Notes: generated by a model from the sequence alone, not told the origin. Positions 1 to 8,264 are shown, counted from the stretch's first letter. The stretch: DNA of 45,233 nt from Pseudomonas sp. MWU16-30317 (GCF_020515695.1 NZ_JAIWJA010000017.1:1-45233), one strand, 5' to 3'. Translations and numbers: made by a program.

Positions 1-53
1 AGGATAAACGCAAGGCGGGTACCAGCCCTGCGCGAGCGGTGAAGAGCGTTTAA
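1..53 (+). CDS. C-terminal tail of an unidentified reading frame, cut by the window edge
   Basis: An open frame enters from the left edge and ends in TAA at 51-53. Its last sixteen residues are basic (DKRKAGTSPARAVKSV). It lies just before the repeated motif at 65-121 that resembles an IS21-family end, so it could be the end of an istB-type ATPase gene. That is inference from position only, because the tail carries no diagnostic motif. It could equally be a chance frame. Confidence 0.2.
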   Translation, partial: DKRKAGTSPARAVKSV

Positions 54-61
54 AAGCAGGC

Positions 62-127
62 CGAGGGGGTCAGATTTCAGTTGGCGAAAAATGCAGTAAA
101 GGGGTCAGTTTTGGGTTGGCGTTGACA
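62..127. mobile_element. Possible end of an IS21-family element with repeated terminal motif
   Basis: Two imperfect 22-bp direct repeats, at about 65-86 and 100-121, share the pattern GGGGTCAG-TTT-GTTGGCG. The second is followed by TTGACA ending at 127. IS21-family elements are known for multiple terminal repeats of about this size and TG...CA tips. From about 128 the sequence reads as IS256-type transposase on the other strand, so the end would sit inside an older IS256 remnant. No target duplication can be checked because the other end lies outside the window. Confidence 0.35.
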
Positions 128-560
128 GCGACTGTCCTGAGCGATGACTGAGCGCAACAACGCCGCCACCATGCTGCGCTGGCCCTTGCCGACGTGGTCC
201 ATCGCGTTGCGTATGAAATGCACCCGGCAGCGCTGCCAAGTTGCGTGAAAGACCTTGGCGACAGCCGCCTTCAGGGCTTCGTGAGCGTCAGAGATCACCA
301 GCTTTACCCCGCGCAAACCGCGACGCATCAGACTGCGCAGGAAGTCCGTCCAGAACGGCTCAGCCTCGGAAGGTCCCACCCGCATGCCCAGAACTTCCCG
401 ACCGCCATTGGTGCTCACAGCCACGGCGATTATTACCGCGACCGAAACGATACGAACTGCCTCACGCACTTTAACGTAGGTGGCGTCGATCCAGAGGTAC
501 GGCCAGTCGCCCTCAAGGGGGCGATCCAGGAACGCATTGACGCGTTCATTGATCTCGCGC
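128..560 (-). pseudogene. IS256-family transposase, internal fragment
   Basis: The minus strand encodes the central part of an IS256-family (mutator-type) transposase. Recognisable blocks are the linker NAFLDRPLEGDWPYLWIDAT, then YVKVREAVRIVS, the GxREVLG-GPSEAE-FW stretch and VISDAHEALKAAVAKV followed by TWQRCRVHF. These cover one catalytic Asp (WIDATY) and the second (ISDAH); the C-terminal catalytic Glu region is missing. Similarity stops near 130 after the residues IAQDS, where the IS21-like motif begins, and near 560 upstream, where AMP-binding-type coding takes over. The frame runs on to a stop at 77, but that tail does not look like transposase. A full IS256 protein is about 400 residues; only about 140 remain, so it cannot be active. 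Confidence 0.85.
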
Positions 561-684
561 TGGTCGATTTCGACATCAAGTTGCGCGTAGGTGATCTGTG
601 CATCGCCCCGCAGCGCAATCTGCTTGGGCTTTTGCGTCGACAGCTGCCGTAGCCGTGGCGGAAAGACTGAAGTTCAGGCGACAT
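560..684 (-). pseudogene. AMP-binding (acyl-CoA synthetase-like) enzyme, broken N-terminal fragment
   Basis: An ATG at 684 overlaps the original stop of the hemolysin gene (674-676), the usual sign of translational coupling. The first nine or so codons (MSPELQSF) are in one frame. After a net frameshift another frame reads RLRQLSTQKPKQIALRGDAQ, then ITYAQLDVEID. The IALRGDAQ-ITYAQL pattern is typical of the start of AMP-dependent synthetases/ligases, and in Pseudomonas such a gene commonly follows the hemolysin gene (remembered association). The sequence then passes into IS256 transposase at about 560. The catalytic domains are absent. The family call rests on about 35 residues and is tentative. 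Confidence 0.45.
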
Positions 685-1352
685 GGCAGGAACGCTCCAG
701 AGAGGGCGGGAGGCCGAAGTATGCGAATACGCCGGATTGGCGCAAGTGCAGGAAACCGGAGCGAATATCGCCGACATGTACGTGGGGGACGCGTTTCGTA
801 ATAGTTGCCCCAGGCGTGACGTTCCTCACCCAGGCGCAAAGGGTCGGCAGGGCAGAGCGTCACCGGGCGCAGCCCCAGTCGGTTGAAACTATTGACCAGG
901 GCCGAATTGCCGGTGAACGCGACCCATTCGAGTCCAGCCATCGCCAGCAACCAGGTCACGGTGATGATGCTCAAACGGGCACTGCCTAGATTGGCGGCGG
1001 CCAGGTTGCCGACTTCGACGATGCCCAGCCTGTCCACTGCTCGCGCTGATGTCGACTCGAGAGTGTGCTCCATCGGCTCATCCAAGTAGCGTTCCAGAAA
1101 CAGGGGTTCGGAGATGGCTAAACGAATGCCGGCCACGGCTTGCAAGCTGCCTTCACTATCCTGCAAGCCGAAAAGTTCGGGCATGAACTGGCTTATCTGC
1201 GCTTTGTGGGCCTTGCGAAAACGTTCCTGGATAAAGGCTTCGAAGCGCTCGCGCGACGGATCCTGGGTTACGGCCCGCCTAAGTTCCAGCAACGGCGTAT
1301 TGCTGTTTCCGAACCGCAGTGGCAAACAAAAATTCCAATTCAGCGCTTGCAT
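674..1352 (-). pseudogene. Thermostable hemolysin family protein, frameshifted near its C-terminus
   Basis: The frame starts at 1352 with MQALNWNFCLPLRF and matches the thermostable hemolysin family (GNAT-like fold, about 210 residues). Family-like stretches include ISEPLFLERYLDEP, RLGIVEVGNLA, WVAFTGNSALVNSFNRLGL and HAWGNYYETRP. At a run of five C on the minus strand (G run at 784-788) the frame shifts. Removing one C restores HVHVGDIRSGF and a stop at 674-676, the expected end. As written, the protein runs on out of frame to 576. It could be a real inactivating indel in a homopolymer or a sequencing error. Most of the fold would still be made. The downstream AMP-binding gene is also broken, which favours real decay of this operon. 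Confidence 0.75.
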
Positions 1353-1608
1353 AGGTGGCTGCCCCCTCGGTGGTGAGTGGGGCCAGTATCTGCAGACAAT
1401 CTTAGGGAAGTCTGAAGGCGAATGATCCAGGCGCCGAATATCAGGCGCAGGAGCTCACAATGAGGGAACGTGTACTTACGGTTTGCAAACTGCTCGATCA
1501 GATCGAGGATATCCGAGCAGGCCGTCCCTCGCGCGGTTGCCATCTTCAGGAAGGGTTAAGAAACACCGGGCAGGCTTTACTCCATATTCACTTCACAGAG
1601 GCTTCTCC

Positions 1609-2154
1609 ATGCCCACTGCCGCTACGGCGCAACGCTACAGCACATTGTCCATAAGCCTGCACTGGTTGATGTTGGTACTGTTTGTGGGCGTCTATGCCTG
1701 CATCGAACTCAAGGGCTTCATGCCTCGCGGCAGTATCGCCAGAAGCCTGCTGCTCGGAGTGCATGGGCTGCTGGGGCTGGGCATTTTCGCCTTGGTATGG
1801 ATTCGTCTGCTCGGCAGGTTACGGCCTGCACCCGCTATCCTGCCGCAGCCACCAGCGTGGCAATGGGCGCTCTCTTTCCTGGTGCACGGTGCCCTGTATG
1901 TCCTGATGATTGGGACACCCATGCTGGCATGGCTGATGCTGTCCGCAGCTGGCAAACCGGTGCCTTACTTCGAATTCTATTTGCCGTCACCTCTGGCTAT
2001 CGATCCTGACACTGCGCATTCGCTGAAGGAGTGGCATGAGTGGGCGGGTAACGCCGGTTATTGGCTGATCGGGCTACATGCGGTCGCAGGTCTTTTTCAT
2101 CACTATTGGGTCAAAGACAACACCTTGAAGCGCATGCTGCCGTTGCGCCGATGA
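1609..2154 (+). CDS. Cytochrome b561 (CybB-type membrane diheme protein)
   Basis: A 181-residue inner-membrane protein with four hydrophobic helices (about 12-31, 46-66, 86-112 and 147-167). Histidines sit in or next to helices at 18, 52, 93, 157 and 164, the pattern of the prokaryotic b561/CybB family, which binds two hemes b and passes electrons across the membrane or to superoxide. The start at 1609 was chosen over upstream in-frame ATGs because the family begins close to the first helix and the 42 upstream residues look non-coding. The upstream gap 1353-1608 holds no gene I can support. It contains a 15-bp perfect palindrome at 1493-1507 (CTCGATC-A-GATCGAG) that could be an operator. The gene stands alone. 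Confidence 0.9.
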   Translation: MPTAATAQRYSTLSISLHWLMLVLFVGVYACIELKGFMPRGSIARSLLLGVHGLLGLGIFALVWIRLLGRLRPAPAILPQPPAWQWALSFLVHGALYVLMIGTPMLAWLMLSAAGKPVPYFEFYLPSPLAIDPDTAHSLKEWHEWAGNAGYWLIGLHAVAGLFHHYWVKDNTLKRMLPLRR

Positions 2155-2352
2155 AGTAGGCGTATCGGCGCTAGCGGTGCCGACGCGATTAAAACGAACG
2201 TTTCCTCAGTTTTAAACTATGGTTCAAGCTGGACATGGAGCGAAGGGAGTTGCCGTGGTTGTCCGAATCCTAGCAGGGAACGTCTGGAAGTTTTCCGTTT
2301 TTGCTGGCCGCCAACCGCGCAGCGGGCTGCACTGGAAAACGGCAACACTTCA

Positions 2353-2646
2353 ATGAAATGCATGATCATCTGGCTAGCGGTAGCCGCCGCCTGCGCGTTC
2401 TATGCGCAGTAGCGGCGCCGGCCAGGGGCCCTGTGGTTTTTGCGGGGGCTGATCCTTTCTTTCTTCGCGCTGTTCATGCTTTGGCTACTTGAGCCGATCG
2501 ATGAAGCCGCCTCCAGAGCCGTGGCTAGCCGGCTGGGCATTTCGAGCAATCATCGACGGTGCTCCATGTGTTCTGGGGTTGTTGCCATCGACTCTCGATC
2601 CTGTACGCATTGCCACGTTGTGTTGTCGCCGCTGGCACACGACTGA
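2353..2646 (+). pseudogene. Small membrane protein with C-terminal zinc ribbon, interrupted by an amber codon
   Basis: A single frame from ATG 2353 to TGA 2644-2646 is interrupted only by TAG at 2410-2412. The first 19 codons (MKCMIIWLAVAAACAFYAQ) form a short hydrophobic helix. After the amber codon the frame continues with WFLRGLILSFFALFMLWLLE, a second membrane helix, then a charged linker and a CSMC-x9-CTHC motif, a zinc-ribbon knuckle. The layout of helix, RRRPGALWFLRGLIL-type linker, helix and zinc ribbon is that of small bacterial membrane zinc-ribbon proteins of unknown function. Loss by point mutation is the simplest reading; sequencing error is possible. Restart at an internal codon such as 2440 is conceivable but has no clear ribosome site. 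Confidence 0.55.
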
Positions 2647-2701
2647 ACAGTGCAGGTTCACTCATCCCCACTACCCAATCCAGCGATAGGATCGAGACGC
2701 T

Positions 2702-3370
2702 ATGCGTATTCTCGTGGTTGAAGATAGTCGAGACATACATGACAACCTGATCGAGTTCCTGACGCTCAAGGGTCACGAAGTGGAAGGGGCGCTCAGCGGG
2801 CTGGCTGGCTTGAACCTGGCCGCCAGCCGGCCGTTCGACGCGATCCTGCTCGACATCATGCTGCCAGGGATAGACGGCAATCAGATTTGCCACAGCCTCC
2901 GGCATCACTCACGTTCCAATGTGGCGATCGTGATGCTTAGTGCGCGTGACCAACTCGCGGATCGCTTGGCGGGTTTCGACGTAGGTGCTGACGACTACAT
3001 CACCAAGCCTTTCGCCATGAGCGAGGCGCTGGCGCGTATGGAAGCAATCGTTAATCGACGAACTCACCGTGGTACCCGCGTCTTGAGGGTCGCTGATTTG
3101 CATTATGACCTGGACACCTACGAAGTCACGCGCGCGGGAAGGTCTTTGAAGCTCAATCCGACCAATCTGAAGATTCTCGATCTATTGATGCGCCGTAGCC
3201 CCGGGACTGTTCGGCGCCAGGAGCTGGAGGACTTGGTCTGGGGGCGGGACGTGCCGGCCAGCGACAGCCTGCGCAGCAATATCCATCTGCTGCGGCGGGT
3301 AATGGATAAGGACTTCGCCACTCCCTTGCTGCATACGGTGCACGGTACCGGTTACAAGCTCGCTGAGTGA
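2702..3370 (+). CDS. OmpR/PhoB-family response regulator, orphan
   Basis: A 222-residue two-domain regulator. The receiver domain (about 1-115) has the acidic pair E7/D8, the phospho-acceptor D51 in LLDIMLPG, S80 and K102 in DDYITKPF. The C-terminal winged helix (about 128-220) has the OmpR-type recognition region around SDSLRSNIHLLRRVMD and ends HTVHGTGYKLAE. Such proteins are phosphorylated by a sensor kinase and bind promoter repeats. No histidine kinase gene lies on either side, so the partner must be encoded elsewhere or the protein is an orphan. The arsenic operon begins 180 bp downstream in the same direction, but nothing in the sequence shows that it controls that operon. Confidence 0.9.
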   Translation: MRILVVEDSRDIHDNLIEFLTLKGHEVEGALSGLAGLNLAASRPFDAILLDIMLPGIDGNQICHSLRHHSRSNVAIVMLSARDQLADRLAGFDVGADDYITKPFAMSEALARMEAIVNRRTHRGTRVLRVADLHYDLDTYEVTRAGRSLKLNPTNLKILDLLMRRSPGTVRRQELEDLVWGRDVPASDSLRSNIHLLRRVMDKDFATPLLHTVHGTGYKLAE

Positions 3371-3465
3371 GCCATGGTAATCAACTCAACGGCTCCATTC
3401 ACACAGTAACCCCTGACGGTGCCCGCCCAGGGCAGTAGGCTGATAGATATCTGGGCGCGTTTTTA

Positions 3466-3530
3466 TATCTGCTTTACCGGATATTCGCCGAAGCGTATAT
3501 TCGAATTTTCGCATATCTACGTTGCGAAGA
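3466..3530 (+). promoter_or_regulatory. ars operon promoter/operator region
   Basis: The AT-rich stretch upstream of arsR contains repeated, partly inverted ATATTCG/CGTATATTCGAA/TTCGCATATC blocks (about 3481-3517). ArsR repressors bind imperfect inverted repeats overlapping the promoter, and this is the only such structure before arsR. The exact half-sites and the -35/-10 boxes are not certain by eye. Confidence 0.5.
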
Positions 3531-3553
3531 GTCTCCGATTCAATGGACGCGCT

Positions 3554-3895
3554 ATGACACAGCCCATCACACCCACTGCCTTGTTCAAATGCCTGGCAGA
3601 TGACACACGCAGCAAAATCACGTTGCTCATCGTGGCTCAGGGTGAGCTGTGCGTTTGTGAACTCACCGCTGCCCTTGACCTGAGCCAGCCCAAAATCTCT
3701 CGCCACCTTGCGTTGCTTCGTTCAGCCGGCTTGCTGATGGATCGCCGCCAAGGCCAGTGGGTTTACTACCGGCTGCATCCAGCGCTCCCAACCTGGGTAA
3801 CTGCGCTGTTGAAAGATGTCGTGGACGCCAATCAGTGCTGGCTTGGGACCGAAACCACGCGCCTGTGCGGCATGGATGGTCGCCCTGACAACTAG
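3554..3895 (+). CDS. arsR: ArsR arsenite-responsive repressor
   Basis: A 113-residue ArsR/SmtB winged-helix repressor. The metalloid site is the ELCVCEL motif with C33 and C35 at the start of the DNA-binding region, the arrangement of enterobacterial and Pseudomonas ArsR. The recognition helix is around LSQPKISRHLALLR (43-56). Arsenite or antimonite binding releases the operator. Further cysteines near the end (C95, C105) may or may not take part. The ATG at 3554 was chosen because it directly precedes the family's usual N-terminus; the longer upstream frame runs through the promoter. It is first in arsRBCH, so it should repress its own operon. Confidence 0.95.
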   Translation: MTQPITPTALFKCLADDTRSKITLLIVAQGELCVCELTAALDLSQPKISRHLALLRSAGLLMDRRQGQWVYYRLHPALPTWVTALLKDVVDANQCWLGTETTRLCGMDGRPDN

Positions 3896-3934
3896 GCCGT
3901 GTGCAGCTGATTTGCCTGCGAAGTGAGTTGCAAA

Positions 3935-5218
3935 ATGCTGATTGCCCTATTGATCTTTATCGCCACCATCGTTCTGGTCATCTGGCAGCCTCGAGGGCTG
4001 GGCGTTGGCTGGAGCGCGACCTTTGGCGCCGTGCTCGCCCTGCTGACCGGCGTCGTCACGCTGGGGGATATTCCCGAGGTTTGGCATATCGTCTGGAATG
4101 CCACCGCCACCTTTATCGCCGTGATCATCATCAGCCTCTTGCTCGATGAGGCGGGCTTCTTCGAGTGGACGGCCTTGCATGTTGCACGCTGGGGGGCGGG
4201 CAATACGCGCAAGCTCTTCGCTTTTATCATCCTGCTGGGCGCCGTCGTATCGGCGTTATTCGCCAATGATGGTACGGCACTGATCCTCACGCCTATCGTG
4301 ATCGCGATGTTATTGGCGTTGCGCTTCAGCCCTGCAGCTACCTTGGCGTTCGTCATGGCTGCGGGATTCATTGCCGATACCGCCAGCCTGCCACTGGTGG
4401 TTTCGAACCTGGTAAACATTGTCTCTGCGGACTACTTCAAGATAGGTTTCAGCGAATATGCATCTGTCATGGTGCCGGTCAACCTGGTAAGCGTGGCCGC
4501 GACGCTGATCATGCTGATGTGGTTCTTTCGCAAGGAATTGCCCAGGACTTATGACTTGGCGCAGTTGCACCGCCCGGAGGACGCGATTCGAGATCGCCCA
4601 ACCTTCATCGCCGGTTGGTGGGTTCTGGCGGCGTTGCTGCTCGGCTTCTTCGTGATAGAGCCGCTGGGTGTTCCGATCAGCGCGATAGCAGCGGTGTGCG
4701 CATTCATCTTGTATGTGATCGCGGCTCGCGGGCCCGCCCTCGACACCGGCAAGGTGCTCAAGGGCGCTCCCTGGCAGGTGGTGATTTTTTCTCTGGGTAT
4801 GTACCTGGTCATCTATGGGCTGAAAAACGCCGGCCTGACCGACCACATCGCGCAGATCCTCAACGTATTCGCCGGCCATGGCATCTGGGGCGCTTCTCTC
4901 GGCACGGGGCTGCTGACTGCGTTTCTGTCATCGATCATGAACAACATGCCGACCGTACTGGTGGGCGCGTTGTCAATTCAGGCGACTGGCACCGAAGGCG
5001 TCGTCCCGCAGGCCATGGTGTACGCCAATATCATCGGCTGCGACTTGGGTCCTAAGATCACGCCTATTGGCAGCCTGGCCACGCTGTTGTGGCTGCACGT
5101 GCTGGCCAAGAAAGGTATCAGGATCAGTTGGGGCTACTACTTCAAGACCGGGATCGTGCTGACCTTGCCCGTTCTCTTCGTCACTCTCTGCGCTCTGGCG
5201 TTGCGCCTGAGTTTCTGA
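3935..5218 (+). CDS. arsB: ArsB arsenite/antimonite efflux carrier
   Basis: A 427-residue inner-membrane protein of the ArsB/NhaD (ion transporter) superfamily with about twelve hydrophobic segments. It exports arsenite and antimonite by proton exchange. Family-like stretches include LFANDGTALILTPI, FIADTASLPLVVSNLVNI, FLSSIMNNMPTVLVGAL and CDLGPKITPIGSLATLLWLH. A GTG at 3923 lies four codons upstream, but the ATG at 3935 gives the usual MLIALLIF start and has a purine-rich ribosome site (GAAGTGAG) at suitable distance. It follows arsR by 39 bp. No arsA ATPase is present, so export would be driven by the ion gradient alone. Confidence 0.96.
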   Translation: MLIALLIFIATIVLVIWQPRGLGVGWSATFGAVLALLTGVVTLGDIPEVWHIVWNATATFIAVIIISLLLDEAGFFEWTALHVARWGAGNTRKLFAFIILLGAVVSALFANDGTALILTPIVIAMLLALRFSPAATLAFVMAAGFIADTASLPLVVSNLVNIVSADYFKIGFSEYASVMVPVNLVSVAATLIMLMWFFRKELPRTYDLAQLHRPEDAIRDRPTFIAGWWVLAALLLGFFVIEPLGVPISAIAAVCAFILYVIAARGPALDTGKVLKGAPWQVVIFSLGMYLVIYGLKNAGLTDHIAQILNVFAGHGIWGASLGTGLLTAFLSSIMNNMPTVLVGALSIQATGTEGVVPQAMVYANIIGCDLGPKITPIGSLATLLWLHVLAKKGIRISWGYYFKTGIVLTLPVLFVTLCALALRLSF

Positions 5219-5234
5219 ATAAAGGAATTCACTG

Positions 5235-5705
5235 ATGAAAGTCTTGTTCATGTGTACCCACAACAGCTGCCGCAGCATCCTTTGCGAGGCGCTGTTCAAC
5301 CACTTGGCGCCTGAGGGCATTGAAGCTGTCAGTTCGGGGAGCTTTCCCAGTGGCCGGGTGAACCCACGTGCCTTGCAAACGCTTGAAGCGGCGGGAATCG
5401 CGACTGCGGGGTTGAGCAGCAAGGCGTCGGACGCCTTTGAGGGCTCTCCACCGGACGTTGTCATCACCGTCTGTGATCGGGCGGCGGGTGAAGCCTGCCC
5501 CATCTTCTTTGGACCGGCCTTGAAGGGGCATTGGGGCCTGGCAGATCCGTCGCAAGCAACGGGCTCGGAGCCGGAAATTACCGCTGCGTTTGCAGTCACC
5601 CTCAGGGAAATTCGTGAACGCGCCAGCGCCTTTCTCGAGCTGCCGCTGAAGACCATGAGCGCTGACAGGCTTGAAGCTGAACTCAGCCGTATTGGTAACC
5701 TTTAG
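5235..5705 (+). CDS. arsC: ArsC arsenate reductase, thioredoxin-coupled (LMW phosphatase fold)
   Basis: A 156-residue protein beginning MKVLFMCTHNSCRS, the CX5R phosphate loop of low-molecular-weight tyrosine phosphatases (C7 to R13). The redox cysteines C80 and C88 lie in VCDRAAGEACPIF, and the acid D104 in LADPS. This matches the three-cysteine relay of thioredoxin-dependent ArsC, which reduces arsenate to arsenite for ArsB to export. It lies 16 bp after arsB with AAAGGAAT as the ribosome site. It is slightly longer at the C-terminus than the roughly 130-residue Gram-positive enzymes, as is usual in Pseudomonas. Confidence 0.95.
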   Translation: MKVLFMCTHNSCRSILCEALFNHLAPEGIEAVSSGSFPSGRVNPRALQTLEAAGIATAGLSSKASDAFEGSPPDVVITVCDRAAGEACPIFFGPALKGHWGLADPSQATGSEPEITAAFAVTLREIRERASAFLELPLKTMSADRLEAELSRIGNL

Positions 5706-5752
5706 CGGTCAACCGAGGTGGCATCCAGCCGGCGCCGTCGCAGGAGTTTGAT

Positions 5753-6466
5753 ATGCAAGAAACATTGCCGAATGTACACGACGATCTGATCCACATTCCC
5801 TCCCTGGAGCTTTTGGAGCCTCGTGGAGCATCGCTCCACAAACCCAGAATTCTGCTGCTCTACGGATCGACGCGGGAGCGCTCGTTCAGCCGTTTGGTCA
5901 CTCAGGAGGCTGCCCGGCTCCTGGAAGTATTGGGCGCCGAAACGAGAATCTTCGATCCCTCAGGGCTGCCGCTACCGGATGATGCACCCGAGACTCATCC
6001 CGAGGTCGCGGAGCTGCGCGAGCTGATGCAGTGGTCGGAAGGACAAGTGTGGTGCTCTCCGGAGCGCCATGGCGCCATGAGCGCGGTATTCAAGGCACAG
6101 ATCGATTGGGTTCCCCTGGCCATTGGCGCCGTGCGCCCCACGCAGGGCAAAACCCTTGCCGTCATGCAGGTATGTGGTGGCTCGCAGTCATTCAACGTGG
6201 TTAATCAACTGCGAGTGCTGGGGCGGTGGATGCGGATGTTCACCATCTCCAACCAGTCCTCGGTGGCCAAGGCCTTTACCGAATTCGACGAGGCCGGCCG
6301 CATGAAGTCTTCGTCCTATTACGACCGCTTGGTGGATGTGATGGAGGAGTTGATCAAATTCACGCTGCTGCTGCGTGATCGCCAGGATTACCTGGTTGAT
6401 CGGTATTCTGAGCGTAAAGAGTCCGCTGGAGAACTGTCCAAGCGTGTCAATCAGCGTTCTATCTAG
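5753..6466 (+). CDS. arsH: ArsH NADPH-dependent FMN reductase
   Basis: A 237-residue flavodoxin-fold flavoprotein. The FMN phosphate loop is GSTRERSFS (38-46), the PERHGAMS stretch follows near 101-108, and the C-terminal helix includes YYDRLVDVMEELIKFTLLLRD. Known ArsH proteins oxidise trivalent organoarsenicals and reduce FMN or other acceptors with NADPH, adding resistance to methylated or aromatic arsenicals. It is the last gene of arsRBCH, 47 bp after arsC. After the stop there is only degraded sequence. Confidence 0.95.
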   Translation: MQETLPNVHDDLIHIPSLELLEPRGASLHKPRILLLYGSTRERSFSRLVTQEAARLLEVLGAETRIFDPSGLPLPDDAPETHPEVAELRELMQWSEGQVWCSPERHGAMSAVFKAQIDWVPLAIGAVRPTQGKTLAVMQVCGGSQSFNVVNQLRVLGRWMRMFTISNQSSVAKAFTEFDEAGRMKSSSYYDRLVDVMEELIKFTLLLRDRQDYLVDRYSERKESAGELSKRVNQRSI

Positions 6467-6877
6467 GTATTTTTCAACGCGGATTATTCAGATCAACAAC
6501 ATGATCCGAGCACTGGCGGCGATGGCTCCTGACTTCAAATCGGAACGTCCGGGTGATGGGACGGCTGGCTATACCGTTGGCGTCGCGGGGGTCAAGCATG
6601 GACAGAATTTGAAATAAAAGTGGTACAAAATTGGTAAGAGGAAAGCTTGGTTTTTGTGTTTTGATATTTAAATCAGACAGTTATAAAAGAGTTGCTCCCA
6701 TCCATCATCGGTGCAACGCTGAAGCGGCGGGAGGGCTCAGGCCTTGTGTTCACTGGGTTTGAAGCTGATTTCGTATGCATTTTGGTCTGCGTATTTTTTA
6801 CCATTTTCGGGCGTTTCGGGCGCTTTTTCATGTTGTTGGCACTACGTACCAACTGAACGAAGGGGTGGACCCATTCC
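6467..6877. other. Gene-free degraded stretch between arsH and an integrase remnant
   Basis: About 410 bp with no frame I recognise. It is more AT-rich than its neighbours, especially 6600-6700. The last part (about 6800-6877), with runs such as TTTCGGGCG repeated at 6804-6823 and a stretch around TTGGCACTACGTACC, leads into the integrase remnant and may be its old leader or attachment region. No clear terminator follows arsH. Confidence 0.4.
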
Positions 6878-7162
6878 ATGGCCACTCTCGGAGCCCGCTA
6901 AGGAGCCGACGGTACAGTCAGCTATACCGCCCAGATCCGGATCAATCGCGATGGAGCGCAAGTCTATCAAGAGACGCAGACCTTCGCGCGGAAACAGGCC
7001 GCTCAAGCCTGGATTCGACGACGTGAGGCTGAGCTATACGAGCCTGATGCAATCGAGAAGGCAAACCGGGTAGGTGTGCCCTTGGCTGAAATCATCGACC
7101 GATACCTGGTGGAGGTTGAGAGAGCCCGCCCGTTAGGGAAGACCAAGCGTGCAACACGGTGG
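6878..7162 (+). pseudogene. Phage-type tyrosine integrase, N-terminal remnant
   Basis: From ATG 6878 the frame reads MATLGAR, then a TAA at 6899-6901, then GADGTVSYTAQIRINRDG, AQVYQETQTFARKQAAQAW, IRRREAELYEP and PLAEIIDRYLVEVE. This is the N-terminal arm-binding and SAM-like core-binding start of integrases that begin MATIRARKRKDG in Pseudomonas islands (remembered family). The frame ends abruptly near 7162, where helicase-like coding in another frame starts. The catalytic domain with R-H-R-Y is missing. It marks an old integration or island end beside the arsenic operon. Confidence 0.75.
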
Positions 7163-7890
7163 CAGTACTGTTCAACAACAATGCGGCTGTCCAGAACATC
7201 TACGAGAAACTGGAGAAATGCAGCCTCGGCCACCTGGCCGCCAAACTTGGTAACCAAGAAAACCGCGAGGACTTCTTCGCCGACCTGCCGGCGTGGCCAT
7301 TGAGCGAGCTGGACTCTGCACCAACGCTGGATGAAATCCAGGCTCAGCTCGCGCATTTGAAACAGCACTTAGACGATCATAATCGGGCGGCGCAACTGCA
7401 GGTCGAACTTGACGAGCTGAACATCGAGCGGCGTTACCTGCAGCAATGGCAGACGGACAGTTGAGTGCAAGCCGTCGCCTCGCTGGACAAGTACGAACTG
7501 TCGCCGCACAAGAGCGCGGACTTAATGGCCTACCTGGCCTATCTAGGTGAGCAGCGCATCGGCCTCAAAGATCGCATTGAGCTGCTTTTCAACTTCAGAA
7601 TTTTTCGCACCAAGCCGTTTATACAGGGGGACGCGCGCCTATCCGTTTTTCATGCCTTGCAAATGCATTACTACGATAAGGCGCTTCAGGACAAGGAAGC
7701 GGAGCTGCAGGCGTGCCGTGCGTCGCTGGCGCGTGGGAATTTTACGGCCTCACTGGAACAGTTGAAGACAGCGTCGATGCGCCACCTGAAGCAATACCTG
7801 CAGGAGTTGCCCTGTGTTTCAGATAGCTTCGATGCAAAAAACAACCGCAAACGGTTCGATGAAGAAGTACGCCGGCAAAACTGGCTATGA
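7159..7890 (+). pseudogene. Superfamily I helicase-like (AAA domain) protein, internal remnant with an in-frame stop
   Basis: A single frame from about 7159 to 7890 is interrupted by TGA at 7462-7464. It begins AVLFNNNAAVQNIYEKLEKC, followed by SLGHLAAKLGNQENREDFF. This resembles the segment following Walker A in UvrD/DNA2-like ATPases (pattern VLxVSNNNxAVxNVxEKL...LGxxENKxxFF). The rest (to 7890) is charged and helical with LDEIQAQLAHLKQHLDDH coiled-coil character. Walker A lies upstream of the break and is missing, as are the later helicase motifs. It is certainly a fragment; the exact family is less certain. Confidence 0.55.
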
Positions 7891-8224
7891 ATGGTTGGTC
7901 GATACCACTCAGCCGCTGAATCTGATGCTGGAAATCGACGCGGCCTGGGTTTCCCGCGGCGGCCAGGATCCTGAGTGACTGATCAAACGCTATGTCGACC
8001 GCCTGTTCGCCTTGCACGCCAAGGATAATGCGGGCATCGAGGTCAGGGACGATGAAGCCAACTTCGCAACGCTGGGCGAGGTGCTGCTGGCCTGGCCGCA
8101 AATCATTGCCGCCGCGCAGAAGACCGGCAAGCCGCTTTACATCGTCGAGCATGACTTGCCCAAAGATCCCGCCGCAATCATCACGGTGGCAAAACAGAAT
8201 TTGCAACATGACCTGAAACAGTGA
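7859..8224 (+). pseudogene. Sugar phosphate isomerase/epimerase (TIM barrel), C-terminal remnant with an in-frame stop
   Basis: Reading from 7859: MKKYAGKTGYEWLVDTTQ, then LNLMLEIDAAWVSRGGQDPE, TGA at 7976-7978, then LIKRYVDRLFALHAKDN and, after EANFATLG, PLYIVEHDLPKDPAAIITVA to a stop at 8224. The pattern of ID-x-W after a beta strand, HxKD with a metal-binding residue, LGxG-x-W and a final EHD is that of the xylose-isomerase-like TIM-barrel epimerase family. About 120 of some 290 residues remain. It overlaps the end of the helicase remnant in another frame, so the junction lies in 7800-7890. Confidence 0.75.
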
Positions 8225-8264
8225 GGGCGGCGGTAGCAAAGCACAGGTCCTGAGGGTCTTCCCC

